Of a stretch of 64,000 bases of DNA, positions 52,013 through 62,893 are shown one piece after another (the stretch's first letter is position 1; each line of letters starts with the position of its first letter). The notes below the pieces were generated by a model. The model was not told where the DNA came from. It saw only the letters and a program-made list of their open reading frames with translations, and searched no databases. Source of the stretch: Clostridium cibarium (GTDB taxonomy: Bacteria > Bacillota > Clostridia > Clostridiales > Clostridiaceae); NCBI RefSeq assembly GCF_014836335.1, contig NZ_JACSRA010000019.1, forward strand, positions 1 to 64,000, read 5' to 3'. The position numbers and the translations under genes were made by a program.

Positions 52013-53458
52013 TTAACTTAATTCTCTTATTCCTTCACCAATAATCTTAATACCTTTTACTATATCCTCATCTTTTACCCTACCAAAACCTATTCTTAGA
52101 GAATCTTTCCCCTGACCATTTTCAAAGAAAATATCCCCTGACATAAATATTACACCTCTTTTATAACATATATCTAAAAGTTTACGGGCATCTAATGAAT
52201 TCTTTAACTTAATAAATACATGAAGCCCACCTTCTCCAGTAACATAATCATAATCTATATATTTTTCAATACTCTCCATTACAAGGTTATACTTATCCTT
52301 ATAAAACTTTCTTACATTTCTAAGGTATCTATTAAATGCTCCACTTTTCAAATAATAATAAAATGCACTTTGATCTAAAAATGATGAATGAATTGTCCTA
52401 CCTCTTTTAACACTTTCCAAAGTGTCAATTAAATTTAAATCTCCAAGAATCCACCCTATTCTAAGTCCCGGGAAAAGAATCTTTGAAAGACTACCTATAT
52501 AAATAACTCCATTTCCCTCTCCCCCTAGGGCTGCTAAAGGTTTGGCTGGAGAACTGGAATATAATAATTCTTCATTAAACCCATCTTCTATTATTGGCAC
52601 TTTATATTCTCTGCATAATCTCATTAATTCCTTACGCCTTTCACCCTTTGTAACAATTCCTGTCGGATTGTTATAGCTTGGAATAAAATATCCAAAGCTT
52701 GGTGAATATTTTTTAATAGCTTCTTCTAATTCTTTTAATTTTATACCATCCTTATCCATAGGAATTTGTACTATCTTTAACTTATGTGATTTCATAATTT
52801 TAAGAGCCGTATTATGAGTTGGCTCTTCACAAAGAATTACATCACCTTCTTTAGTTAGTGATGACAATATTATATCAAAAGCTTCTGTAAAGCCATTAGT
52901 TATTAAAATATCTTTATTATACGTACTTACGCCCTTACTTTCCATATAGTGAGTAAAATAATCTATAAGGGGCTTATATCCTTTAGCATATCCATAATTT
53001 AATAGATTTTCTTGTTCAAAATTCCATGCATCCAAAAGTGCCCTCTTAAAATCATCCACATTAAATAAATCTTCTTCCGGTGCTATTGACTTAAAAGAAA
53101 TCATTCCTTTTTCATAACTTAATTCACTTTTAATAATATCTAAGTTTCTTAATGTATTTCCATAAAAATTTACTTTTTTGTTCCAATCTATATCATAGTC
53201 AAAACTTTCTTTATGTCCATCTATAGATACAAAAGTTCCCTTACCTCTTTTGGTGGTTATTACAGCTCTACCTTCAAGTTCTTCATAGGCAGCAATCACT
53301 GAGTTTCTGCTAACATTTAGAAATTTACTTGCTTCTCTTGTAGAAGGAAGTTTGCTACCTTTAGTAAGCTCTCCCTTTCTTATCCCCTCCAATATATGCC
53401 TCTCAAGTTGTGTATATATAGGTTCATTTTTATTTAATTCTAAAGTTGAAAAAATCAT
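52013..53458 (-). CDS. MocR-type regulator (GntR HTH + aminotransferase fold)
   Basis: The product has 481 residues. The N-terminal GntR winged helix (LPSTREASKFLNVSRNSVIA, about residues 40-60) is joined to a fold-type I aminotransferase domain with ITNGFTEAFDIILSSL, YFIPSYNNPTG and the PLP lysine in GSLSKILFPGLRIGW. This matches PdxR/GabR-like regulators that sense PLP or PLP-linked amines. Its target is unknown; neighbours do not suggest one. Confidence 0.92.
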   Translation of the reverse strand: MIFSTLELNKNEPIYTQLERHILEGIRKGELTKGSKLPSTREASKFLNVSRNSVIAAYEELEGRAVITTKRGKGTFVSIDGHKESFDYDIDWNKKVNFYGNTLRNLDIIKSELSYEKGMISFKSIAPEEDLFNVDDFKRALLDAWNFEQENLLNYGYAKGYKPLIDYFTHYMESKGVSTYNKDILITNGFTEAFDIILSSLTKEGDVILCEEPTHNTALKIMKSHKLKIVQIPMDKDGIKLKELEEAIKKYSPSFGYFIPSYNNPTGIVTKGERRKELMRLCREYKVPIIEDGFNEELLYSSSPAKPLAALGGEGNGVIYIGSLSKILFPGLRIGWILGDLNLIDTLESVKRGRTIHSSFLDQSAFYYYLKSGAFNRYLRNVRKFYKDKYNLVMESIEKYIDYDYVTGEGGLHVFIKLKNSLDARKLLDICYKRGVIFMSGDIFFENGQGKDSLRIGFGRVKDEDIVKGIKIIGEGIRELS

Positions 53459-53546
53459 CTTCTCACCTCAATTTAACTTCAAGTACCATTATACCAAGCA
53501 GATACTATATTTTTCAAACATATGCAATTAGATTAATAACAAAAAT

Positions 53547-53580
53547 AAACTGTGGCTAGTTTCTTAATATGCCACAGTTT
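53547..53580 (-). terminator. Terminator of the P-loop ATPase gene
   Basis: The stem AAACTGTGGC / GCCACAGTTT (10 bp, 14-base loop) lies just past the stop codon at 53587, with A/T flanks. Confidence 0.75.
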
Positions 53581-53586
53581 AAAAAA

Positions 53587-55749
53587 TTAATAATTATTAT
53601 GTGCGTAACAAACCTTTTCAAACAATTCATATAGCTTGCAAATTTCTCTAATAACCTCTTCCCCAATTAAATTTTTATAATTACAAAACTTGAATTTATG
53701 ATTGCAACTTTTAAATATATTATTAATTATGCTAATTGAATGGACTATAAATTCCATTTTAGTCTTTGTAAAATCACTATATTTTTTATCTAATATTTTT
53801 AAAATTTTCAGCCATGAATCTAAATTAATTACAAATAATAATTGAAAGTCTAAATTAACTTGGTTACTATATATTTTATTATTAAACTCTTCTTCAATAA
53901 TAGAATCTTCCTCCAGTTTATTTGCAACTTGATTTTTATATAAACTATACCCTATTACATTTAAATAATTAAATTCATAGTTATTAAATTTATTAATATC
54001 CTCAGTTGTAATAAACTCTTTATTTTCACTTTTTACCAATCTTAAATACATTATATTCGAATCAATCATTGGATGTAATAATACTGATAAAAGATAACTG
54101 TCTATATATCTAAAGCAATCTTTGAATTCTTCTAATGAATAACTTTCATCCACTGAAATCATTCTTGAAATCTCTTTACTTTTTTTATTTAACTGAAGGG
54201 AAAAATAGTTTCCAATAAAATCAAAACCTGTATTATTTAAAAGTTTTTCTGGATAAATATAATACATCTCTAAAAGTCTCAATGTATAAATGCTTTTAAA
54301 TATTTCAATAAACTTTCTTTCTTTATCTGATTCTATTAAATTTTCATAATTTTTTATCCATGTTATTATATCCCCTAAATTAATCCTACCTTCTTCTATT
54401 AATAACTTATTTTGCTTAATAAATAAAATATTTTCCCATAAAGCCTTATGAATATTTAAGTCATTTTTCTTTCTGTATAATAGCTCATTAATATATATTA
54501 AAGATTCTCTCTTCAAGTTATTAAACTCACTTTTTAATATTGTCTTTAAAAATTTTCTATGATTTTCTTCATTTATATACTTAATTATTTTTTCTTCATA
54601 ATATATAGTAGTAATTTTCAACTTTTTCTCATAGGTATATTCATCTTTAATGGAATTTAAAAAGATAACTAAATCTATTATCTTATTTAGGTTATTAGGT
54701 ATAATAACTTTATAATGTTTTTGTGTAAAAATTATATAGCTAAGCTTCCTAAATAATATGTTTATTAAATTCTGCTGAGCCGTTTCTCCCTCCATATCAA
54801 ATATATTTTTAAAATATTTTCTATCTATTTTTAACTTTAAATTTTGTAAATTTATACTTGGCATATAAACCCTTCTATCAAAGGGAATTACATCTTCTAA
54901 AAAGAGTCCTATATTATTTTCCACCTCTTTATTAGAATTTAAGGTAACTAAAACAATTACTCTTGGAATAAAAAAATACTTTCTAATATCTTCCAAAACT
55001 TTCTTCATGGCAGTTAGATTTTCCTCTAAATTATCAATTGAAATTACTAGAAAATTATTATTTTCAGTATGTCTATTCATATATTTTACATACCTTTCAA
55101 TCAAATTTGCTATATGTTCTTTTATTGAAATAGCTGAGGACACCTCCATTATAATTTTAAGTTCAGTTTCTTCCCCTCTTCTTATTCCTTTAATTAAAGA
55201 AATGTCATTATAAACCTCTTGAAAATGATTATCTAGATCTATCATTTCATCTAAGTTATTTTCAACCTTTTTTTCCTTAAACGTTTTATACATACTACAT
55301 ACTATTATTTCCAATATAGATTTCTCACCTATTATACATCTAGCATCTATAACGCTGATAATGTGAAAATTATTATTCTTTATCTTTTTATATTCATCAA
55401 TATTTATATCTTTCAAAATATCTTCATTTAAACTATTCCTAAAACTTTTCATAGCTGTAGTTTTTCCTGAACCCTGGTTTCCTAGAAATGCAATTATATT
55501 ATTATAATCATAATTTTCAAGAAAATCTTGCTCCTTATGTTTTTCATGATCAATAATTCTTTCTAGTATTTCTGCCGCCATCACATAAACATCTTCAAAA
55601 ACAGACTTCTGGATTTCATTAATATTTTCAATCTTAGTTTTAAAAACACATTCTTCATTAATAATTAACCTTTTTACTTTGTCGATGCCCCCCATGGCTT
55701 CTTTCTCTTCTAATAGTTTCTTCTCTACTCTTGTGCTTTGTTTGTTCAT
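53587..55749 (-). CDS. Large P-loop ATPase of unknown function
   Basis: The product has 720 residues from the ATG at 55747-55749, preceded by GGGGG. The Walker A motif is GNQGSGKTTAMK near residue 80; a probable Walker B/sensor is FLVISIDNLEENL near 235. The strand VIVLVTLNSNKEVENNIGLF (about 270) fits STAND/KAP-like AAA+ folds. The remaining 430 residues are helical, with no recognised domain. There is no membrane segment. Such large P-loop proteins sometimes belong to anti-phage systems, but no effector partner is adjacent. I cannot assign a function. Confidence 0.8.
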   Translation of the reverse strand: MNKQSTRVEKKLLEEKEAMGGIDKVKRLIINEECVFKTKIENINEIQKSVFEDVYVMAAEILERIIDHEKHKEQDFLENYDYNNIIAFLGNQGSGKTTAMKSFRNSLNEDILKDINIDEYKKIKNNNFHIISVIDARCIIGEKSILEIIVCSMYKTFKEKKVENNLDEMIDLDNHFQEVYNDISLIKGIRRGEETELKIIMEVSSAISIKEHIANLIERYVKYMNRHTENNNFLVISIDNLEENLTAMKKVLEDIRKYFFIPRVIVLVTLNSNKEVENNIGLFLEDVIPFDRRVYMPSINLQNLKLKIDRKYFKNIFDMEGETAQQNLINILFRKLSYIIFTQKHYKVIIPNNLNKIIDLVIFLNSIKDEYTYEKKLKITTIYYEEKIIKYINEENHRKFLKTILKSEFNNLKRESLIYINELLYRKKNDLNIHKALWENILFIKQNKLLIEEGRINLGDIITWIKNYENLIESDKERKFIEIFKSIYTLRLLEMYYIYPEKLLNNTGFDFIGNYFSLQLNKKSKEISRMISVDESYSLEEFKDCFRYIDSYLLSVLLHPMIDSNIMYLRLVKSENKEFITTEDINKFNNYEFNYLNVIGYSLYKNQVANKLEEDSIIEEEFNNKIYSNQVNLDFQLLFVINLDSWLKILKILDKKYSDFTKTKMEFIVHSISIINNIFKSCNHKFKFCNYKNLIGEEVIREICKLYELFEKVCYAHNNY

Positions 55750-55893
55750 TTTTTCCCCCTTAAAACCCCCCAGGTTTCGCAATTTTCATCCTTTTTATGT
55801 TTATTATGTACTTTTTTATTATATATACCATATTATAGTATATATTTTTCTCAATATAAAGCTTAAAAGAAAATTTGAAATAACTCATAACAA

Positions 55894-55930
55894 AAAAGGT
55901 ATGTGCATCCTACATTTACACATACCTTTT
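55894..55930 (-). terminator. Terminator of the EcsC-like gene
   Basis: A perfect 12-bp stem, AAAAGGTATGTG / CACATACCTTTT, has a 13-base loop and T runs on both outer sides, about 5 bases past the stop codon. Confidence 0.85.
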
Positions 55931-55934
55931 CTTT

Positions 55935-56729
55935 CTATTCATTTAATATTTTGCTTAGATATCTCTTTTTATATTTCAATGCTGCAAACTTACTAATTTT
56001 ATTTATAACCACATAGTTAGTTACACCGCCTATAGCCCCAACTAAAGGAATCCCTTGAATAAATTTAGCTGTTACCATTCCTTGTGAAAGGCTATCAGAA
56101 GCCTTTTTAATCTCATCATCCATAATGTAATTTATATTCAAATCAAGGTCTATCTTCTTAGCTAATTCATCTAGTTTACTATTATATTCGTCTTTTAATT
56201 CTCCCTTTAATAAAGCTACCGTAATTAAATTTAAAATATATACCTTCTCTTCTTCTCTTTCGTAATTAAATCCATAACTTAGAGAAATTTCATATATTGT
56301 CTTTAATATCATAACGATGAATAGTGGAATGTCAGGTAATCCTATACCTAATATTCCTAGAGTTCCACCTTCCAATGTTGAAATAGTTGAATTAAGTAAA
56401 TTACTTTTCCTTGCTTTCTTATCTATTAACTTTATAGATTTCTTATTAATTCTCTTTTGCATTGAATAATTATTAATATCATGTTCTAGTTGTATTTTTT
56501 CCTTATCATACATCTTTTCTATATACTTAGTTCCCTTATTTAAAACTATTTTAAACCCATTATAAAAAGCAACATCTAAGGTTGATTTTAATTTTTTTGG
56601 TATCTTAGCCTCTACCTTTTCAACTAATGGGTTTATCTTTTCTTTAATTAATTTATTTTCTTTTTTATCTAAAATCTTTTTTTCTTCCTTATTTAATTTT
56701 TTTATCTGCTTATTTAATATTTTATTCAT
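55935..56729 (-). CDS. EcsC-family protein
   Basis: The product has 264 residues. The Lys-rich, helical N-terminus (ILNKQIKKLNKEEKKILDKK) is followed by the conserved STLEGGTLGILGIGLPDIPLF, then ISLSYGFNYEREEEKVYIL, and a C-terminal IPLVGAIGGVTNYVVINKI. These match EcsC, a poorly understood protein first seen beside an ABC transporter in Bacillus. Two amphipathic/hydrophobic hairpins suggest membrane association. No ABC genes are next to it here. Confidence 0.88.
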   Translation of the reverse strand: MNKILNKQIKKLNKEEKKILDKKENKLIKEKINPLVEKVEAKIPKKLKSTLDVAFYNGFKIVLNKGTKYIEKMYDKEKIQLEHDINNYSMQKRINKKSIKLIDKKARKSNLLNSTISTLEGGTLGILGIGLPDIPLFIVMILKTIYEISLSYGFNYEREEEKVYILNLITVALLKGELKDEYNSKLDELAKKIDLDLNINYIMDDEIKKASDSLSQGMVTAKFIQGIPLVGAIGGVTNYVVINKISKFAALKYKKRYLSKILNE

Positions 56730-56878
56730 ATATACCTCTCAAAGTAATATTCTGCAAACTTATCTTTCTATATATTATACACTTTTTTTCATTATAAAAC
56801 CCAGTATAACTAAATAATTATTTTTTGTGTCTTTTCATACTTCCAGTACTTTTCCCATGCTAACATACCATAAAAATA

Positions 56879-56909
56879 AAACTGCATATTTTAATAAAAC
56901 ATGCAGTTT
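56879..56909 (-). terminator. Terminator of the amylase gene
   Basis: The stem AAACTGCAT / ATGCAGTTT (9 bp, 13-base loop) lies 8 bases past the stop codon at 56917. Confidence 0.75.
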
Positions 56910-56916
56910 ATAATAA

Positions 56917-59505
56917 CTATTTTAGATAACTTCCATTTTCACCAACCTTGCCTGGAGCCCCATTGTTTTCCAAATCTAAAACAAAAACTCTCATATTGCC
57001 CTTTCCAACGCTAGGGGTAACTAAAGTTCCATTTGTTACATTTTTAGTTTCTCCAGTGATAGCATCAACATACCTTCCATTTGGTATATTGTTAAAGGTT
57101 GCTCCATCAGTAATTGAAACTAATGCAAAACTATCTATTCCCTGACTGTTATTAGTATAACGTCTCTTAAATGCCATACTTCCATTAACACCATCTATAG
57201 AATATTCTCCTTTTCTCAAAGCTGGTATCTTTCTTCTTAGTAAATTTAGTCTTTGTATATGCTTTGCTAAAGGATAATTCAATGTATCTTTCATTGCACC
57301 AGTAGCCGAAGAATACTGTGCAAAATCATCCACTTTTACATCACCTTCAATTTTATCTCCATAATATGCTCTACCAGTTTTACTTAATGGCGCATTTGGA
57401 CCCACATCAATAGGAGCTCCCTTCATAAATTCGATTTCACTTCCATAATAAATTGTTGGTATTCCTCTAAAAGTGAACATTAAATTTAAATTTTCAGCCC
57501 ATGTATCCTGTGATCCAGCAAACCTTTGATTTTCTGGTGCCCCATCAGGAGCATAATCATGTGAATCTACATAAGTAACATTCCATGTTGCATCACTGTA
57601 CCACTTATCTCCATCTAAAGCTGTATTATAAGCATCATGTGCATTATTAAAATTCCAATGCATCGGAAAATCAATTACATCTAACCCTGATCTTATATTA
57701 TTATTTGGAGTATGATAAGTATTTCCATTTAACAAATGATTATCACTAGTTGGCTGATTGCTAACTTGTTTATTATCATTCCAATTCTGCAAAGTACTAT
57801 TCATCCTATCTTTAAAGTTAGTAGTCCATGAATATTCCTTTGATTCCTTCCATGTGTAAAATGGTGTGGAAACAGCTGGAATGTTATTATTCCATACTTG
57901 TCTATATCGAGTTGCAATCTCTCCAAACATAAAGAAATTGTCGCCACCTCTTTCTTTAAAAGCTGGAATAAACTCCTTATTTAATGTGAGCCTAGAAATA
58001 TGCTTCGCTGTGTCTATTCTAAAGGCATCTACCCCCATATCGATATACTTGTCATAAGAATCGATTAAATATTTACTAACTATTGGATTTTCCGTATTCA
58101 AATCAACACAGTCCCCTGCAATTTGACCTGTTTGAACTGTATATCCTTCCCAATCCAAGCTTTTTTCATGATGATAAATATTGTTGGTATCATTCTTATC
58201 TTCCTTCATAGCAGAAATTCTTGCCTGATACTGCTGATCAGGGTTTAAAGAATCGTAATTACTTGGAAGTTTTTTATCAATATCTAACTTTTTTAAATTT
58301 GAAGCTGTATCTTTAAGAAGTTTATTTTTTGCAAATAGCGGAAATAAATTTTCCTCTCCAAAATTACTTGTATGATTCAATACAATATCTTGAATGACTT
58401 TCATTCCTTTACTATGTGCTGAATTAATTAAATCTTGATAACTTGCTCCATCTGATTCATAACGGCTATCAACTTTACTAAAATTAATGGCATGATATCC
58501 ATGATAATCATATCCACTAGCATTTTCTACTACTGGACTAATCCATATAGCTGTAAATCCTAAAGCCTTTATATAATCAAGCTTTTCTATTAATCCTTTA
58601 AAGTCACCTCGCCATGCAGGATCGGAATCTGGATTACCTGCCTTTCCATCGTCCCAACAATGTGTATTATTGCTCTTATCACCATCATAGAATCTAGATG
58701 TCATTACAAAATATATTGTCTCATCTCTAAAATCTGTTCTATTGTCAGAATCAGGATTTGGTTTTGGTCCTGGACCGGGATCTGGTTTGGGATCTGGTTT
58801 GGGATCTGGGTTTGGGTCTACTTCCGGATTACTTTCATACCAATTATTATCTTTATACCACCATTCTCCTTTTGTTCTACTTAAATCAGCTGTTTGATTT
58901 TTTCCATTATTAAATATTAAATTAGTACTATCAACTCCTTTTAATTCATAACCGTACCAGTCATTACCTTCAGAACTCATTTCATCTCCAGGCCAACCAC
59001 TTTTTAATGATCCTGGGGATGCATTCCAATAATATATTTTACTTTGTCCCCATGTACTCTTAAAATGGACTTTTACTGAAGTCTTAACATTATCCGTAGT
59101 TAATGGATCAATAAAACTAACACTTCCATCTTTTTTGATCCATATATCCTTCTGTGTTCTGAAATCGTTTCCGGAATTGCTTAATTTTTTACTCCAGGTT
59201 CCGTTATTAAATAAGAATTGAACATCTTTTGAATTTAAAGTTTTCTTGTACCATCCTGTTCTATACTCTTCTAATTCCCCTGGAGATTTTGAAAGTTCTG
59301 ATGTATCCCATTTACTAGTGCTTAAATCAGAATCATACCATATCCAAATATTTTCCCAATCTTCAGGTTTCTCTACATATATATTTACCTCATTAGTTCC
59401 TGCAAATACTTTGTTTCTAATGACAAAATTACTATCAAATATTGTTGTAATTAAAATTGCAAATACTAGCACCACTATAGGAAATTTTTTAACAATTCCT
59501 TTCAT
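56917..59505 (-). CDS. Secreted alpha-amylase with two starch-binding modules
   Basis: The product has 862 residues from the ATG at 59503-59505, 11 bases after GGGGG; an earlier ATG lacks a site. A signal peptide ends near residue 35. Two CBM25/26-type starch-binding modules follow (WIWYDSDLSTSKWDTSELSK; IYYWNASPGSLKSGWPGDEM), then a Pro/Asp linker (PNPDPKPDPKPDPG). The GH13 catalytic core carries DIVLNHTSNF, GVDAFRIDTAKHI, FGEIATRY and VDSHDYAP, giving Asp, Glu, Asp as catalytic residues. It cuts alpha-1,4 glucans outside the cell. A CcpA-type site upstream indicates glucose repression. Confidence 0.94.
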   Translation of the reverse strand: MKGIVKKFPIVVLVFAILITTIFDSNFVIRNKVFAGTNEVNIYVEKPEDWENIWIWYDSDLSTSKWDTSELSKSPGELEEYRTGWYKKTLNSKDVQFLFNNGTWSKKLSNSGNDFRTQKDIWIKKDGSVSFIDPLTTDNVKTSVKVHFKSTWGQSKIYYWNASPGSLKSGWPGDEMSSEGNDWYGYELKGVDSTNLIFNNGKNQTADLSRTKGEWWYKDNNWYESNPEVDPNPDPKPDPKPDPGPGPKPNPDSDNRTDFRDETIYFVMTSRFYDGDKSNNTHCWDDGKAGNPDSDPAWRGDFKGLIEKLDYIKALGFTAIWISPVVENASGYDYHGYHAINFSKVDSRYESDGASYQDLINSAHSKGMKVIQDIVLNHTSNFGEENLFPLFAKNKLLKDTASNLKKLDIDKKLPSNYDSLNPDQQYQARISAMKEDKNDTNNIYHHEKSLDWEGYTVQTGQIAGDCVDLNTENPIVSKYLIDSYDKYIDMGVDAFRIDTAKHISRLTLNKEFIPAFKERGGDNFFMFGEIATRYRQVWNNNIPAVSTPFYTWKESKEYSWTTNFKDRMNSTLQNWNDNKQVSNQPTSDNHLLNGNTYHTPNNNIRSGLDVIDFPMHWNFNNAHDAYNTALDGDKWYSDATWNVTYVDSHDYAPDGAPENQRFAGSQDTWAENLNLMFTFRGIPTIYYGSEIEFMKGAPIDVGPNAPLSKTGRAYYGDKIEGDVKVDDFAQYSSATGAMKDTLNYPLAKHIQRLNLLRRKIPALRKGEYSIDGVNGSMAFKRRYTNNSQGIDSFALVSITDGATFNNIPNGRYVDAITGETKNVTNGTLVTPSVGKGNMRVFVLDLENNGAPGKVGENGSYLK

Positions 59506-59589
59506 ACTAAATAGTACCCCCATTCAAAATTTCACTAATTCTCACAAAGTTCTCATTTGCGGAATCGTTACCATTTTTTAATATTTTAG

Positions 59590-59603
59590 TGCAAGCGCTT
59601 TCA
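59590..59603 (-). promoter_or_regulatory. CcpA cre site upstream of the amylase
   Basis: TGCAAGCGCTTTCA fits the catabolite-responsive element consensus and is nearly palindromic. It lies about 85 bases before the amylase start, where bound CcpA would block transcription when preferred sugars are present. Confidence 0.85.
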
Positions 59604-59672
59604 CAACTAAACTATAACATAATTTACTTTATGTGTAAACGTATAAATTGAATTTATCTAAAACTTTATAAA

Positions 59673-59707
59673 AAAACTTGTCCTATTATCAAAATAGAAC
59701 AAGTTTT
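59673..59707 (-). terminator. Terminator of the chemoreceptor gene
   Basis: AAAACTTGT-CTA and TAG-ACAAGTTTT pair with one mismatch. On the minus strand a run of seven T follows. It lies about 33 bases past the stop codon at 59740. Confidence 0.85.
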
Positions 59708-59739
59708 ATCTACTAATCTAAATTTACCTATCTATATAA

Positions 59740-61791
59740 TTAATTTTTATCGAATAATTTGAACTGTCCAATTTCTTCTGAAAGTTTATTAGCCATTTCT
59801 TTTAATGTTTCTGCATAGCTTGTTAACTCTTCCATTGTAGCATTAACTTCTTCTGCAGATGCAGTTACTTCTTCTGATACTGAGGCAGTTTCTTCTGACA
59901 CTACAGAGATATTTTCCATCTTTTCAATTACTGCATTTTTATTTTCGTACATTTCATTGTTTAAGGAAGCTATATTTCTTATACCATCTATTAATGATGT
60001 AACAGAATTTAGTATGTCTTTAAATATAACTTTAGTATGTTCAACAGCTTCATCTTGCTCAATTAACATATCCGTACTTTCTTTCATAGCACCTTCTGCT
60101 AAAGTTGCCTTAGTATTAATTTCTTCTACTATCTTTTTTATTTCATCTGTAGAATTCTTCGATTGTTCTGCAAGCTCTCTTATTTCCTCAGCAACTACTG
60201 CAAACCCTTTACCTGCCTCACCAGCCCTTGCCGCTTCTATACTTGCGTTAAGAGATAAAAGATTGGTTTGCTCAGTTATTTCAGCAATAACATTTGATAT
60301 ATAGTTAATCTTTTCAATGCTTTTTGACATCTCACCTACTATATTAGTAGATTTTTCAGCATTTTCCTTAGTCTTTATTGCTTTATTTACTAATTCATCA
60401 AGTATTTCTATTCCTTTATTACTAAGTCTTTGAGTTCCACTAGACATCTCATTTATCTTATTTGTATGATTTGTAGTTTCTTCTAAACCTTTAGCTAGAT
60501 TATCTACTTGCAAATTTGCTTCCTCTGTATTTTCCGCCTGCCTTGTTGCTCCTGTAGCTACTTCTTCTATAGCTTTGGCAACATTTGTAGCAGATTCTGC
60601 AGTTTCTTCAGACATTAAGGTTATATTATTTGATGCTTCAAGTAAATCTCCTGTTGATTTCTCAACATTTCTTACTAATGTTGAAATTCCATCAACCATA
60701 GCATTAAAATTGTTACCTAAGTCACCAAATTCATTTTTAGCTGTTACATTTATTTTTTCCGTAAAATCACCATAAGCTACTTTTCTAAGTCCTTTATCTA
60801 TTTTATTTATTTCCTTCATTAAATAGATTGATACGAATGCAGCCATAGCTATTCCTAGACAACCTGCAATTACTATTGTTACTACACTGTTTAAAATAAA
60901 TGAAAAAGTTTCTTTAGCAATTTCTCCATGACCTACTAAGCCAATAAGCTTCCAACCAGTAATTTCATCAGTTTTTTCAGTTATATATACCTTTTCACCA
61001 TTAGCTTCAAACTCATAACTACCTTCATCTTCGGACTTTGCATTTTCCCAAAATGGCAAACCGCTTATATCCTCATCCACAAACTTATTTTTGTCATTAT
61101 TAACTAAAATCTTCCCTTTATCATCTGCTAGTACTGCAAATCCTGTATCTAATAATCCTATATGTTGAATAAATTCTTCAATCTTGCTAAACTTTACATC
61201 TATAGCAACAACTCCCACTGTATTGTCAGATGATTTAACCTTTTGTGATATAGTAATTATTATATCTCCTGTTTGTTTATCTTTTCTTGGATCTGAAAAT
61301 GTAGCAAATACCTTATCTCTTCCATTGGCTTTTATAGCTCTTTCATACCAAGCTTCAGATTTTGAATCAATTCCTACATCCATACTATTTTCGCTATTTA
61401 CCTTTTCTCCTTGTTGAACTAACTTAATATTTATTAATTTTCCACCTTCTGTTGCATAATATGCTCTAATAGCTCCATCTGTTGTTTTAGTAGCGGCAAC
61501 AAGAGAATTTTGTATTGATTCAACTGTTTTATCATTTGCCTTGTCATCTTCAACATGTTTAAACTCATCTTTACGAGTTAATGCATCCATCTGTTGAGTT
61601 AAGTTTTTCAAATATAATTTGAATGCATTTTTACTTTCTCCAAGTGTTTGAGCGCTTGTTAGTTTTAAGCTCTCTTCCTGCATATTTTTTGATTTTTCTA
61701 TAGCTATAATTCCTGATGATATTAAAGGAGCAATTATAACAATCAAAAAACATACTAAAAGTTGCTTTCCAATCCTATTCTTCTTTTTCAT
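59740..61791 (-). CDS. Methyl-accepting chemotaxis protein with Cache sensor
   Basis: The product has 683 residues from the ATG at 61789-61791 (GGTGGGG upstream). The first membrane helix is at about residues 9-28. The extracytoplasmic Cache-type sensor spans about 30-295 ([20 protein letters not shown] and [20 protein letters not shown]). The second helix is at about 300-325, followed by a HAMP domain. The signalling tip is [20 protein letters not shown] with [19 protein letters not shown]. Its ligand is unknown. It is next to the amylase, but on a separate transcript. Confidence 0.95.
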   Translation of the reverse strand: MKKKNRIGKQLLVCFLIVIIAPLISSGIIAIEKSKNMQEESLKLTSAQTLGESKNAFKLYLKNLTQQMDALTRKDEFKHVEDDKANDKTVESIQNSLVAATKTTDGAIRAYYATEGGKLINIKLVQQGEKVNSENSMDVGIDSKSEAWYERAIKANGRDKVFATFSDPRKDKQTGDIIITISQKVKSSDNTVGVVAIDVKFSKIEEFIQHIGLLDTGFAVLADDKGKILVNNDKNKFVDEDISGLPFWENAKSEDEGSYEFEANGEKVYITEKTDEITGWKLIGLVGHGEIAKETFSFILNSVVTIVIAGCLGIAMAAFVSIYLMKEINKIDKGLRKVAYGDFTEKINVTAKNEFGDLGNNFNAMVDGISTLVRNVEKSTGDLLEASNNITLMSEETAESATNVAKAIEEVATGATRQAENTEEANLQVDNLAKGLEETTNHTNKINEMSSGTQRLSNKGIEILDELVNKAIKTKENAEKSTNIVGEMSKSIEKINYISNVIAEITEQTNLLSLNASIEAARAGEAGKGFAVVAEEIRELAEQSKNSTDEIKKIVEEINTKATLAEGAMKESTDMLIEQDEAVEHTKVIFKDILNSVTSLIDGIRNIASLNNEMYENKNAVIEKMENISVVSEETASVSEEVTASAEEVNATMEELTSYAETLKEMANKLSEEIGQFKLFDKN

Positions 61792-61928
61792 ATTCCCCAC
61801 CTTTTTCCTTTTATTCTTTAAATCCAGAACTTGTATACTACAATTTTACATTATTTCATTTTAATCTTCAATATATTTCCTTATCATTTTACAAGTTATT
61901 CCATTAAATTAACTCTATTCAAAATAAA

Positions 61929-61971
61929 AAGAATTGCCTACGTTGGAAATTAACTAACCTAAGCAATTCTT
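61929..61971 (-). terminator. Terminator of the LysR gene
   Basis: The stem AAGAATTGC / GCAATTCTT overlaps the last codons of the gene. On the minus strand TTTTTATTTT follows the hairpin. Confidence 0.75.
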
Positions 61972-62838
61972 ACAATTTATAATTATATTTTTTATTTTTT
62001 CTTCTTTTACTGTCGTATAATGCTTCTTTTTAAAAGCAAGGGAAATATAAAATTTAATAGAGTTTTGTAACTTCACTTTTTTTATACTAGTCATATCTTT
62101 CACAGCCATCTCTATCATAATTCCTATTCCAAGGCCTGATGATATCAGAGATTTAGCTGTTTGAATTTCATCAGTATAATAAAACTTGTCCGTAGAAACA
62201 CCATGTTTATAGCATAACCTTTTTAACACTTCATTATGTAAATACTCATTTCCAAGTGCTATAAACTGTTCTTCTACTAAATCTTCGAAGTTAATTTCCT
62301 CACTGGTAGCTAGCCTGTGATTTTTACTCATGCATACAACAAATTTATCTACTTTTAATATTGTAGCTTCTAAATCACTATCTTTTAAAGGTGCAAGAGA
62401 TCCAATAAATGCCATATCAACATCATTAGATAAAACCTTATCTATCATAGCAAGAGATCCAGTCTCTATTAATTCAATATTATTTGCTAACTGACTTTTA
62501 ACAATTTCTTCCATTATATTAGGAAAGAAATATGCACCTATCATAGGAGGAACCCCAAGTTTAATGTTACTTCCACTTATTTTTCCTATTTCCACCTTTG
62601 TCTCTTTAACCTCATTTAATATGTTATTAACATGCTTTTCTAAAATCTTTCCAGCCTCTGTTAAAGAGATTTGCTTTTCAGAATTGTCCCTAATAACAAG
62701 CTTAGCATCTAACTCCTTTTCAAGCCTCTTTAAAGCTATTGTTATAGAAGGTTGAGATACATATAACTTTTCTGCTGTTCTAGTAAAATTCTTATATTTA
62801 CATAAATAATGAAAATATTCTATATCCTTTAAATTCAT
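61954..62838 (-). CDS. LysR-family transcription regulator (CynR/YwbI-like)
   Basis: The product has 294 residues with AAAGGAG about 12 bases upstream. The N-terminal HTH (NFTRTAEKLYVSQPSITIAL, about residues 17-36) is followed by RLEKELDAKLVIRDN and an effector domain from about residue 90 (IKLGVPPMIGAYFFPNIMEE). It lies 55 bases downstream of the malic-enzyme gene in the same direction. LysR regulators with this start often control malate or organic acid genes, so a link with the malic enzyme is possible. Confidence 0.9.
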   Translation of the reverse strand: MNLKDIEYFHYLCKYKNFTRTAEKLYVSQPSITIALKRLEKELDAKLVIRDNSEKQISLTEAGKILEKHVNNILNEVKETKVEIGKISGSNIKLGVPPMIGAYFFPNIMEEIVKSQLANNIELIETGSLAMIDKVLSNDVDMAFIGSLAPLKDSDLEATILKVDKFVVCMSKNHRLATSEEINFEDLVEEQFIALGNEYLHNEVLKRLCYKHGVSTDKFYYTDEIQTAKSLISSGLGIGIMIEMAVKDMTSIKKVKLQNSIKFYISLAFKKKHYTTVKEEKIKNIIINCKNCLG

Positions 62839-62893
62839 AAATATACTACTCCTTTAAAGTTTAGAATACACCATTTACGAAAAGTTGGCAATT

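Noticed and set aside
53587-56729. P-loop ATPase plus EcsC gene as an anti-phage system
   Set aside because: They have separate terminators and no recognisable nuclease or other effector; calling it a defence system would be unsupported.
59401-59740. A second amylase-linked promoter or riboswitch
   Set aside because: Apart from the cre site and the chemoreceptor terminator no conserved structure was found.
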